From DAIOFH01 sp036745875 (lineage in GTDB: Bacteria > Planctomycetota > SZUA-567), in NCBI GenBank assembly GCA_036745875.1, contig DAIOFH010000062.1, positions 1 through 21,747 of the forward strand: a stretch of 21,747 bases of DNA, in the 5' to 3' direction. The position numbers and the translations under genes are program-made. The notes below the pieces were generated by a model. That model saw only the letters and a list, made by a program, of their open reading frames with translations. It ran no database searches and was not told where the DNA came from. Below are positions 14,639-20,322 of this stretch, piece after piece (positions within the stretch are counted from its first letter, which is position 1; each line of letters opens with the position of its first letter).

Positions 14639-14851
14639 GTGAGCATTCATTCGTCATTCCGTAGCGGATCCGCCGGCGGCAAACACCGCAATGTCCTCTC
14701 CCGCCTCGAAAGGCTGGAAAAACTCGAAGCGGCCGGTCGCTGGAACACCGCGGACGAAGGCCTTTTTGGTCTTCCCAAAGTACGTTCCATCAAGGTTGCC
14801 ATGAAGAAGAAGAAAAAGAAGAAAGACGACGAAGAGGACGACAAGAAGTAA
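14639..14851 (+). CDS. small basic protein (PVC-type)
   Basis: A 70-residue cytoplasmic protein beginning MSIHSSFRSGSAGGKHRNVL, then SRLERLEKLEAAGRW, EGLFGLPKVRSIKV, and a tail of seven lysines followed by alternating Asp/Glu and Lys. This layout (MSIHxS, RNVLxRxERxxxLxxxGR, GLPKVR, lysine-rich end) fits the 'small basic protein' family I associate with Chlamydiae, Verrucomicrobia and Lentisphaerae. The function of that family is not established; nucleic-acid or ribosome association is suggested by the charge. It starts with GTG at 14639, preceded by AGGAG at 14626-14630. It is isolated between a terminator-like hairpin upstream and a good terminator downstream, so it appears to be separately controlled. 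Confidence 0.75.
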   Translation: MSIHSSFRSGSAGGKHRNVLSRLERLEKLEAAGRWNTADEGLFGLPKVRSIKVAMKKKKKKKDDEEDDKK

Positions 14852-14890
14852 TAGTCACGCCACCGCGTCGCTTTTTTACCAATCGATCCT

Positions 14891-14921
14891 TCAAGGCACG
14901 GGTAGTCCGTGCCTTGATTTT
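14891..14921 (+). terminator. intrinsic terminator after the small basic protein gene
   Basis: TCAAGGCACGG (14891-14901), loop GTAGT, CCGTGCCTTGA (14907-14917) form a perfect 11-bp stem followed by TTTT. It ends 40-70 bp after the small basic protein's stop and just before the aminotransferase gene. Confidence 0.8.
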
Positions 14922-14941
14922 AAGTATGCTTGGAGTCAATC

Positions 14942-16048
14942 ATGCGCCCACTCGCCAAACGCGTTTCCCAAACCGAGGCATCGGGGATACGCAAGGTTTT
15001 CGACCTTGGCCAATCTCTCAAGAACCCCGTCAACCTGTCCATCGGGCAGCCGCATTTCGACGTCCCTGACGCGCTTCGCGAAAAAGCCGCCGAAGCGATT
15101 CGTTCGGGGAAAAACGCCTACACTCCGACACAGGGTTGCCAGGAGCTCAGGGCCGCATTGAAAGCGGGACCGCTCGCCGGATACCAGGACAACCAGATCC
15201 TGGTCACCAGCGCCGTGTCCGGCGGCCTTCTCCTGGCATACATGGCGCTCCTCGACGCCGGGGATGAGATACTCCTTCCCGACCCCTATTTCGTCATGTA
15301 CAAGCAGCTCGCGTTCATGTTCGACGCGAAGCCGGTTTTTTATGACACCTATCCCGACTGGAAATTGAACGTTGCCAGGATTGAAAGCCTTATCACCCCG
15401 CGCACCAAGGCCATCATGATCGGTTCGCCGTCAAACCCCACCGGCGCGGTGTACAGCCGCGAAGAACTGGAGGGCGTGGCCGCTTTGCTGAAAAAGCACG
15501 ACATTATCGCCGTCTCCGACGAAATCTATGAGGCGTTCTGTTATGACTCGCCGTTCGTTAGCCTGCGGCAGATCTGCCCGGAACAGACGATCGCCCTGGG
15601 CGGTTTCTCCAAAAGCCACGCGATGACGGGTTGGCGCGTCGGGTGGGCCGCCGGACCGGCTGAACTGGTGCAGGCGATGACCAAGTTCCAGCAGTTCTCG
15701 TTCGTCTGCGCTCCCGCCCCCTTCCAGGTGGCTTCGGCCTTCGCCGTAGAGTACGATATGTCGACGGAAGTGGCGGACTACAAGCACAAGCGCGACATGA
15801 TGTACGAAGGCCTTAAGGCCGCCGGCTATGAACTGGAAAAGCCGGGCGGATCATTGTATGTGTTCCCGAAATTGCCGTGGGGGACGGGGTTGGAATTTGT
15901 GGAAACGTGCATCAAAAATAACCTGCTGGTCATCCCCGGCAACTGTTTTTCCGAGCGCGATACGCATTTCCGCGCGGTCTTCGCCGCGAAGGATGAGACG
16001 ATCGAGCAGGGCATTGCGATATTGAAAAAGCTGATAAAGAAACCATAG
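14942..16048 (+). CDS. class I/II pyridoxal phosphate-dependent aminotransferase
   Basis: A 368-residue fold-type I aminotransferase, most like aspartate/aromatic aminotransferases of the I-gamma or I-beta group. Visible residues are NAYTPTQGCQELR (cofactor phosphate region), SPSNPTG with N165, SDEIY with D193 contacting the pyridine nitrogen, and K224 in GGFSKSHAMTGWRVGW forming the Schiff base. HFRAVFA with R344 would bind the substrate alpha-carboxylate. Substrate specificity cannot be read from this. Candidates include aspartate, alanine and branched-chain or aromatic donors. The ATG at 14942 has TTGGAG seven bases upstream; a TTG at 14930 is in frame but overlaps that site. Transcription probably starts inside or across the terminator region just upstream, which I could not resolve. 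Confidence 0.9.
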   Translation: MRPLAKRVSQTEASGIRKVFDLGQSLKNPVNLSIGQPHFDVPDALREKAAEAIRSGKNAYTPTQGCQELRAALKAGPLAGYQDNQILVTSAVSGGLLLAYMALLDAGDEILLPDPYFVMYKQLAFMFDAKPVFYDTYPDWKLNVARIESLITPRTKAIMIGSPSNPTGAVYSREELEGVAALLKKHDIIAVSDEIYEAFCYDSPFVSLRQICPEQTIALGGFSKSHAMTGWRVGWAAGPAELVQAMTKFQQFSFVCAPAPFQVASAFAVEYDMSTEVADYKHKRDMMYEGLKAAGYELEKPGGSLYVFPKLPWGTGLEFVETCIKNNLLVIPGNCFSERDTHFRAVFAAKDETIEQGIAILKKLIKKP

Positions 16049-16078
16049 GCACCACGCGTAATAATTGCTTTTTTTTAA

Positions 16079-16147
16079 CCACAGAGTTCACAAGGCTCAC
16101 AGAGTTCTTTATTCTTTTTCTCTCTGCGTCCTCCGTGTTCTCTGTGG
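16079..16147. repeat. dispersed inverted-repeat element (CCACAGAG...CTCTGTGG)
   Basis: Ends CCACAGAG (16079-16086) and CTCTGTGG (16140-16147) are perfect inverted repeats. Inside each arm the unit 'CACAGAG/CACGGAG' recurs with roughly nine-base spacing: left arm CCACAGAGTTCACAAGG, then CTCACAGAG; right arm reverse complement CCACAGAGAACACGGAGG, then ACGCAGAG. The arms can fold into a long imperfect hairpin around a T-rich centre. From memory, CCACAGAG-type palindromes are scattered in many environmental bacterial genomes, so this is probably a non-coding repeat of that kind. Confidence 0.6.
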
Positions 16148-16195
16148 CAAATTTGCTTCTCATAATCCCGATGCGCTTGCAATGCGACTTCGGGT

Positions 16196-16223
16196 TTGAC
16201 TTTGCGGTATGTTCTTATAAAAT
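16196..16223 (+). promoter_or_regulatory. sigma70-type promoter for glyS
   Basis: TTGACT (16196-16201), a 16-base spacer, then TAAAAT (16218-16223). It predicts a start near 16230 and a leader of about 130 bases before the glyS ATG. Confidence 0.6.
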
Positions 16224-16258
16224 ACAGTTATAGACCTGTTTATTGTGTTGGACTGTCT

Positions 16259-16281
16259 ATGGCTCCTGTGAGGGGAGCCAT
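16259..16281 (+). promoter_or_regulatory. glyS leader hairpin
   Basis: ATGGCTCC (16259-16266), loop TGTGAGG, GGAGCCAT (16274-16281) form a perfect 8-bp stem inside the predicted glyS leader. No T-run follows. The conserved T-box sequence is absent, so this is not a recognisable T-box. Confidence 0.5.
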
Positions 16282-16360
16282 CGCTGTTTAGTACGTTTGT
16301 TTTGTGGTTGCCGGGCGCCCTTTTAAAGACTCCCGCGGAACAGTGAAAGAGGAATCAATC

Positions 16361-17860
16361 ATGGCTGAAAGCACCATGCAGAAAATCGTCAGTCTCGCCA
16401 AGCGTCGCGGCTTCATTTTCCAGTCGTCCGAAATTTACGGCGGCCTCAAGGCCTGTTATGATTACGGTCCGCTCGGAGTTGAACTCAAGCGCAACATCAA
16501 GGACGCCTGGTGGCATGATGTCGTCCACCGCCGCGGCGATGTCGTCGGCCTCGATTGTTCCATCATCATGCATCCGGACGTCTGGAAAGCCTCCGGCCAC
16601 CTGGCCGGTTTCTCCGACCCGCTCGTCGACTGCCGCAACTGCAAGGAACGCTTCCGCGCCGACAAGGCGCCGCGCGCCGAACCCGGCTCCAAAACCATCT
16701 ACCGCGAAGGCGGCAAGAAGGACGGCAAGAAACTGGAAGGCGTCGTCGGCCCCCAGGGCTACGTCTGCCCGGTCTGCGGCTCCGGCGATCTTTCCGGCGA
16801 ACGCCAGTTCAACCTGATGTTCCGCACCTCCCTCGGTCCCGTCGATCCGATACAGCAGATCCTCGACGCGGTCGACGACCTGGCCCAACTGGACCCGAAA
16901 AACCGCAAGGAACGCCTCGCGTCCATTATTTCCGAAAACGCGGTTTACCTGAGGCCGGAAACGGCGCAGGGCATGTTCGTCAATTTCCTGAACGTGCTGA
17001 ACTCGTCCCGCGTCAAGCCTCCGTTCGGCATCGCCCAGTGCGGCAAATCCTACCGCAACGAGATCACCACGTCGAACCTTACCTTCCGCACCTGCGAATT
17101 CGAGCAGATGGAACTCGAATTCTTCGTTCCGCCGGGCACGGATGACGAATGGTACGACTACTGGCGCAAGGAACGCCTCGACTGGTACACTTCGCTCGGC
17201 ATGAAGGCGGACAAGCTGCGCCTCCGGGATCATGAAAAATCGGAACTCGCCCACTACGCCAAGGCCTGCGTCGATGTCGAATACTATTTCCCCTTCGAAA
17301 ACCCGCAGGGCGAAGGCGAATGGGGCGAACTCGAGGGCATCGCAAACCGTACCGACTACGACCTGAGGAAACATGCGGAGTTCACCGGCAAGGAACTTTC
17401 GTATTTCGAGACGGAAAGCAAGAACCGTTATGTTCCATACGTCATCGAGCCCGCCGCCGGCGCGGACCGCGCCACCCTGGCGTTCCTCTGCGACGCCTAC
17501 GACGAGGAAGTCGTGGACGAGGCGAAAAACGACGTCAGAACCGTCCTGCGCTTCCATCCCAGGGTCGCCCCGATCAAGGTCGCCGTGTTCCCGCTGGTCA
17601 AAAAGGACGGCATGCCGGAAAAGGCGAGTGAGGTCATGAACGAGCTCTTGTCCGAAGGCATCAATTCCTTCTATGACGAATCGGGGGCCATCGGCAGGCG
17701 CTATCGCCGCATGGACGAGGTCGGCACTCCGTGGTGCGTCACCATCGACAACGACACGCTCACGGACGGCACCGTCACCGTCCGCGAACGCGATTCCATG
17801 GAACAGTCCCGTATTCCGGCCGCCGGAATCGCCGAATATTTCAGGAATAGATTGAAATAA
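16361..17860 (+). CDS. glyS: glycyl-tRNA synthetase, single-chain homodimer type
   Basis: Charges tRNA-Gly with glycine. The 499-residue protein is the class II alpha2 type, in one chain rather than the GlyQ/GlyS tetramer. Visible features are the N-terminal KRRGFIFQSSEIYGG and YDYGPLGVELKRNI motif 1 region, and a cysteine-containing insert (C91/C94 in CRNC and C136/C139 in CPVC) that fits a zinc site. Motif 2 is KSYRNEI, followed by FRTCEFEQMELEFF. The C-terminal anticodon-binding domain starts around residue 400 (RVAPIKVAVFPLVKKDG). Residue C245 replaces an arginine usually seen in FRxREFEQ. The ATG at 16361 has AAAGAGGA upstream; an in-frame start at 16304 was rejected for lack of similarity and binding site. 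The symbol glyQS is also used for this type. Confidence 0.95.
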   Translation: MAESTMQKIVSLAKRRGFIFQSSEIYGGLKACYDYGPLGVELKRNIKDAWWHDVVHRRGDVVGLDCSIIMHPDVWKASGHLAGFSDPLVDCRNCKERFRADKAPRAEPGSKTIYREGGKKDGKKLEGVVGPQGYVCPVCGSGDLSGERQFNLMFRTSLGPVDPIQQILDAVDDLAQLDPKNRKERLASIISENAVYLRPETAQGMFVNFLNVLNSSRVKPPFGIAQCGKSYRNEITTSNLTFRTCEFEQMELEFFVPPGTDDEWYDYWRKERLDWYTSLGMKADKLRLRDHEKSELAHYAKACVDVEYYFPFENPQGEGEWGELEGIANRTDYDLRKHAEFTGKELSYFETESKNRYVPYVIEPAAGADRATLAFLCDAYDEEVVDEAKNDVRTVLRFHPRVAPIKVAVFPLVKKDGMPEKASEVMNELLSEGINSFYDESGAIGRRYRRMDEVGTPWCVTIDNDTLTDGTVTVRERDSMEQSRIPAAGIAEYFRNRLK

Positions 17861-17880
17861 GTTGTAACGACGGTATAATT
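17853..17880 (+). promoter_or_regulatory. sigma70-type promoter for the 48-residue basic protein
   Basis: TTGAAA (17853-17858), overlapping the end of glyS, then a 16-base spacer and a perfect TATAAT (17875-17880). The predicted start near 17887 gives a leader of about 100 bases before the ATG at 17989. Confidence 0.6.
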
Positions 17881-17928
17881 TGCGAGCGCCCTCTTGATAG
17901 GGAGTGCGTTAACGAGAGTCATTATGGT

Positions 17929-17950
17929 TTGGGCAATTTTTCCGGCCCAA
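17929..17950 (+). promoter_or_regulatory. leader hairpin upstream of the 48-residue gene
   Basis: TTGGGC (17929-17934) and GCCCAA (17945-17950) pair across a 10-base loop containing TTTTT. It sits within the leader between promoter and start codon. The T-run is in the loop rather than after the stem, so it is not a standard terminator. Confidence 0.35.
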
Positions 17951-17988
17951 TTGATGTTTTGGGGTATACTTAACAGGAGAGGTGTTAG

Positions 17989-18135
17989 ATGGAATTCAAA
18001 CTGCGTCTTATCAAGAAGAAGAAAGCCCAAAAAGTCCGTAACCGCGAAAACGAAGGCTTCAAGCGCGTAAAAATCCGCGGCCGCAAGCGTTGGGTCAAAG
18101 TGCAAAAGGCTGCCGTGGCGGAAAATAAAGCGTAG
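17989..18135 (+). CDS. 48-residue highly basic protein, unknown
   Basis: A short gene encoding MEFKLRLIKKKKAQKV followed by RNRENEGFKRVKIRGRKRW and VKVQKAAVAENKA. It has 12 Lys and 7 Arg against 4 Glu, a net charge near +15, and a single Trp in the RGRKRWVKV segment. There is no signal peptide or membrane segment. The ATG at 17989 has a strong AGGAGAGG ribosome binding site (17976-17983), and a near-consensus promoter lies about 110 bases upstream. The stop is TAG at 18133-18135. I do not recognise the family. Composition suggests an RNA-, ribosome- or DNA-binding protein, possibly an accessory ribosomal protein, but this is inference. Its position just after glyS fits a translation theme. 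Confidence 0.65.
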   Translation: MEFKLRLIKKKKAQKVRNRENEGFKRVKIRGRKRWVKVQKAAVAENKA

Positions 18136-18328
18136 AGTGTTTCCGGGAGTGTCCGGCCCCAAGTTGCGCTTCCCGGCACAACCGCATCAAAACAAATGGA
18201 TCGACTTTTTCAGGAAGCGCTATAGAAGTGGTTCCAATGGCATTAACAGTTTTCTCCGGAGGCGGTTTGTCGGCTGTTTGTTTTTCCGAAATGCCGTATA
18301 AGGCCGCCTCTAAAACAAGGGACCGACC

Positions 18329-18682
18329 ATGAGTATGTCAGCCAATACGTCACTTGAACGATTCAAGGTGCAGGGGAACATCCTGAAATTAACCACGCGG
18401 TTCGACCCCAGGTATCAGCCGCGCGCAGGCATGGAACTGATGAACATCATTTCCAGCCTTGCCGAGGAAAGCGAGGGCAATGAAGTGGTCCTGGACATGT
18501 CCGATACCGCTTCCATGCCCAGCATGATGCTTGGCTTCCTCACCGAAGCCCAAGAGGTCGCCACCAGGTCGGGCAAAAAATTGAAAGTGCGGCTCAATAC
18601 CGACATGTACCACCGCCTGGAATCCCTCGGCGTCATGGGTTCTTTTTCCGAATCCGATGGCAGCCTGGAGCTCGTTCCCTAA
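18329..18682 (+). CDS. STAS-domain protein (anti-sigma-factor-antagonist-like)
   Basis: A 117-residue single-domain protein. The core VVLDMSDTASMPSMMLGFL (about residues 53-71), followed by a helix (TEAQEVATRSGKKLKVRLN) and a terminal YHRLESLGV, matches the STAS fold of SpoIIAA-like proteins. S65 sits where the regulatory phosphoserine normally lies, but the usual D-S-S/T-G-L context is MPSMMLG here. The phospho-switch may therefore differ. The ATG at 18329 has AGGGA upstream; a second ATG at 18335 is possible. The 193-bp spacer before it holds a long-range GAGGCGG/CCGCCTC pairing (18259-18265 with 18304-18310). No anti-sigma kinase or phosphatase is nearby, so the partner is unknown. Confidence 0.7.
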   Translation: MSMSANTSLERFKVQGNILKLTTRFDPRYQPRAGMELMNIISSLAEESEGNEVVLDMSDTASMPSMMLGFLTEAQEVATRSGKKLKVRLNTDMYHRLESLGVMGSFSESDGSLELVP

Positions 18683-18741
18683 CATGACCTGCAGAGTCGT
18701 GTATTATCACCCAGTCATATTTTCCCTGAAAGAGGATTGCC

Positions 18742-19104
18742 ATGCCGCTCGACGAACTTGACCCCGCCACCGATAAAATGAATCTGGACAACCTCTTCAA
18801 GCAGGAGACTTTCACCGACCTCGGCCTCGGCACCATTCAGCGCCTCACGCCGGTGAAGCCGGACGGAAGCACCGATGAATCCAGAAAACCCATGTTCATC
18901 GGTTCCGCCCAGCTCATGACCCAGCACGGCCCGATTCCCGTTCAGGCGGAAATCGACGCCACCGACCTCAAGGCGGCATGCGAGGCCTTCCCCGAAGCGA
19001 TCAAGAAAGCCGTCAACGACCTTGTCGAACAAGCAAGGCAAATCGAGCGCGAACGCCAGGGCGGCATCGTCATCCCCCGCGGCGGCAAACTCGAACTTCC
19101 GTAA
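18742..19104 (+). CDS. conserved hypothetical cytoplasmic protein
   Basis: A 120-residue soluble protein without signal peptide or membrane segment. The N-terminal part MNLDNLFKQETFTDLGLGTIQ leads into a strand-rich core (PMFIGSAQLMTQHGPIPVQAEIDA). An amphipathic charged helix follows (CEAFPEAIKKAVNDLVEQARQIERERQ), then a short tail IVIPRGGKLELP. I recall similar short proteins annotated only as 'cytoplasmic protein', but cannot name a family. The ATG at 18742 has GAAAGAGGA upstream. It lies 59 bp after the STAS gene and 47 bp before the phosphoesterase gene, in the same direction, so the three may be co-transcribed. Confidence 0.65.
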   Translation: MPLDELDPATDKMNLDNLFKQETFTDLGLGTIQRLTPVKPDGSTDESRKPMFIGSAQLMTQHGPIPVQAEIDATDLKAACEAFPEAIKKAVNDLVEQARQIERERQGGIVIPRGGKLELP

Positions 19105-19151
19105 TGTAACCTGACTTATTTCACTATTGCTTGTTCCCGGGACTCCTTGCC

Positions 19152-20171
19152 ATGCCTATGCAGGAAGTAGTTGATTTCATTATTGCCAACAAAGACAAGC
19201 GCTTTGCCCTGACCGGCCACCCGCGTCCCGACGGCGACGCCATCGGTTCGGTCGTCGGGCTGTGCGAAATCCTTAAAAACGCCGGGTATGATGCCCGTGC
19301 CGTCAATCTTTTCCCTATCCCCGAACGCCTTTCGTTTCTTATCGAACCCTCATCCGTCCTGCCGCTTCCGCCGGAATGGGTTAACGACTTCGACTGTTTC
19401 ATCGTAATGGACTGCGGCGACTGGCCGCGCCTCCATGAGATAAACCAGGTTGCCAAAGGCAGCAAGCTGCGCATTGCCACCATCGACCATCATGCCTCAT
19501 CGCAGGGGATCGGCGAAGCGGTGTGGATACAACCTGACGCCAGCTCCGTCGGGGAAATGGTCGTCAATCTGGCTCTGGCAGCCGGTTGGGAGATACCTGC
19601 CGCGGCCGCCGAGGCGCTGTGGGTGGCTATAGTCACCGACACCGGCCGTTTTTCCTACGAAAATACGTCCCCACAGGCTCTTGCTGCTGCGCGGGAATGC
19701 CTTGTCCTCGGCGCAAAGCCGGCGAGGGTGGCGGAGTTTGTCTATCAGTCCGTGACCAGGCAGGAACGGGCGCTCCAGTCCAGGGCTTTGTCCAGGATGC
19801 AGTATTTTGAAGACGGCAAGATCGCAGTTACTTGGCTGGTGCACCAGGATTTCATCGACGCGGACTGCGGCATCGAAGGGGCGCAGGACATGATCAACCT
19901 GCTCCGGGACACGGCCGGCGTGGAAGTCGCCCTGTTCCTGTGTGAAATAATCACCTACACCGGCGACGTGCTGCCGGGCGCGAAGGCGAGCGTCCGCACC
20001 GCCGAACCGTATGACGCGATCAAACTCGTGGCCGGCTACGGTGGCGGCGGCCATCACCGCGCCGCCGGCTGTACCATCGACCTGCCGATAGACACGGCCA
20101 AACGCCATTTTGTCGAAGCTGCCCGTAAGATTTTCTTCAACCGCGCAACCAGCAGTTCAGTGCGCATTTAA
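19152..20171 (+). CDS. DHH/DHHA1 phosphoesterase (NrnA-like)
   Basis: A 339-residue bimodular protein of the NrnA/oligoribonuclease-pAp-phosphatase family. These are Mn-dependent enzymes that degrade short oligonucleotides or dephosphorylate 3'-phosphoadenosine 5'-phosphate; some members hydrolyse cyclic dinucleotide products. The catalytic DHH domain shows TGHPRPDGDAIGS (H23, D27, D29), VMDCGD (D87), TIDHHAS (D112-H113-H114) and TDTGRFSYENT. The DHHA1 substrate domain ends with GYGGGGHHRAAG. The ATG at 19152 was chosen over a TTG at 19131 because the family begins a few residues before the first helix. ATG 19158 is also possible, and the ribosome binding site is weak for all of them. The exact substrate is not determinable. 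Confidence 0.88.
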   Translation: MPMQEVVDFIIANKDKRFALTGHPRPDGDAIGSVVGLCEILKNAGYDARAVNLFPIPERLSFLIEPSSVLPLPPEWVNDFDCFIVMDCGDWPRLHEINQVAKGSKLRIATIDHHASSQGIGEAVWIQPDASSVGEMVVNLALAAGWEIPAAAAEALWVAIVTDTGRFSYENTSPQALAAARECLVLGAKPARVAEFVYQSVTRQERALQSRALSRMQYFEDGKIAVTWLVHQDFIDADCGIEGAQDMINLLRDTAGVEVALFLCEIITYTGDVLPGAKASVRTAEPYDAIKLVAGYGGGGHHRAAGCTIDLPIDTAKRHFVEAARKIFFNRATSSSVRI

Positions 20172-20191
20172 TCGAATCAAGCAAAGACTGG

Positions 20192-20220
20192 TTGCATATT
20201 TTTATGGACGATACTATAAT
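20192..20220 (+). promoter_or_regulatory. sigma70-type promoter for ahcY
   Basis: TTGCAT (20192-20197), a 17-base spacer and a perfect TATAAT (20215-20220). The predicted start near 20227 lies about 10 bases before the SAH riboswitch, as expected for a riboswitch leader. Confidence 0.75.
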
Positions 20221-20237
20221 ACCGGCATGATTGTAAT

Positions 20238-20290
20238 GCGAGGAGTGCTGCAAGGGTTATCCTCAGGCTCGCAGCGAAAAACGGCACTCA
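20238..20290 (+). promoter_or_regulatory. SAH riboswitch aptamer
   Basis: The leader matches the S-adenosylhomocysteine riboswitch core: GCGAGGAGTGCTGCAAGG, then CAGGCTCGC, then AACGGCACTCA. Stem GCGAG (20238-20242) pairs with CTCGC (20268-20272). The pseudoknot GAGTGC (20243-20248) pairs with GCACTC (20284-20289). A small internal hairpin AGG/CCT (20253-20255 with 20261-20263) fills the middle. This class binds SAH and turns on methyl-cycle genes, and ahcY, the gene that removes SAH, starts 33 bases downstream. The segment 20256-20264 can also pair with the ahcY ribosome binding region at 20312-20320. Confidence 0.9.
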
Positions 20291-20322
20291 TTATTTCGTT
20301 TTTCAATTATGGAGGGTAACTC

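Larger units (their letters stand above)
16049..16360 (+). other. intergenic region between the aminotransferase gene and glyS
   Basis: This 312-bp stretch has no convincing gene. In order it holds an eight-T run (about 16070-16077) that may end the aminotransferase transcript, an imperfect inverted repeat at 16079-16147, a sigma70-type promoter at 16196-16223, a leader hairpin at 16259-16281, and the glyS ribosome binding site (AAAGAGGA, 16347-16354). A short GGGCGCCC palindrome lies at 16313-16320. Confidence 0.6.

Noticed and set aside
14807..14851. Lysine/Asp run in the small basic protein as a simple-sequence repeat or sequencing artefact
   Set aside because: A lysine-rich tail is typical of this protein type as I recall it, and the frame stays intact to a normal stop.
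16313..16324. Terminator at GGGCGCCCTTTT
   Set aside because: The palindrome has no loop and only four T's, and it lies inside the predicted glyS leader.
16282..16360. T-box riboswitch for glyS
   Set aside because: CCCGCGGAAC near 16332 resembles a T-box fragment at first sight, but there is no T-box core sequence, specifier loop or terminator.
16355..17557. 400-codon open frame opposite glyS
   Set aside because: Low-complexity Val/Ala/Phe composition and full overlap with a motif-complete glyS mark it as a shadow frame.
17701..18162. 153-codon minus-strand frame covering the glyS end and the 48-residue gene
   Set aside because: It lacks motifs, while the plus strand there has promoter, ribosome binding site and a coherent basic protein.
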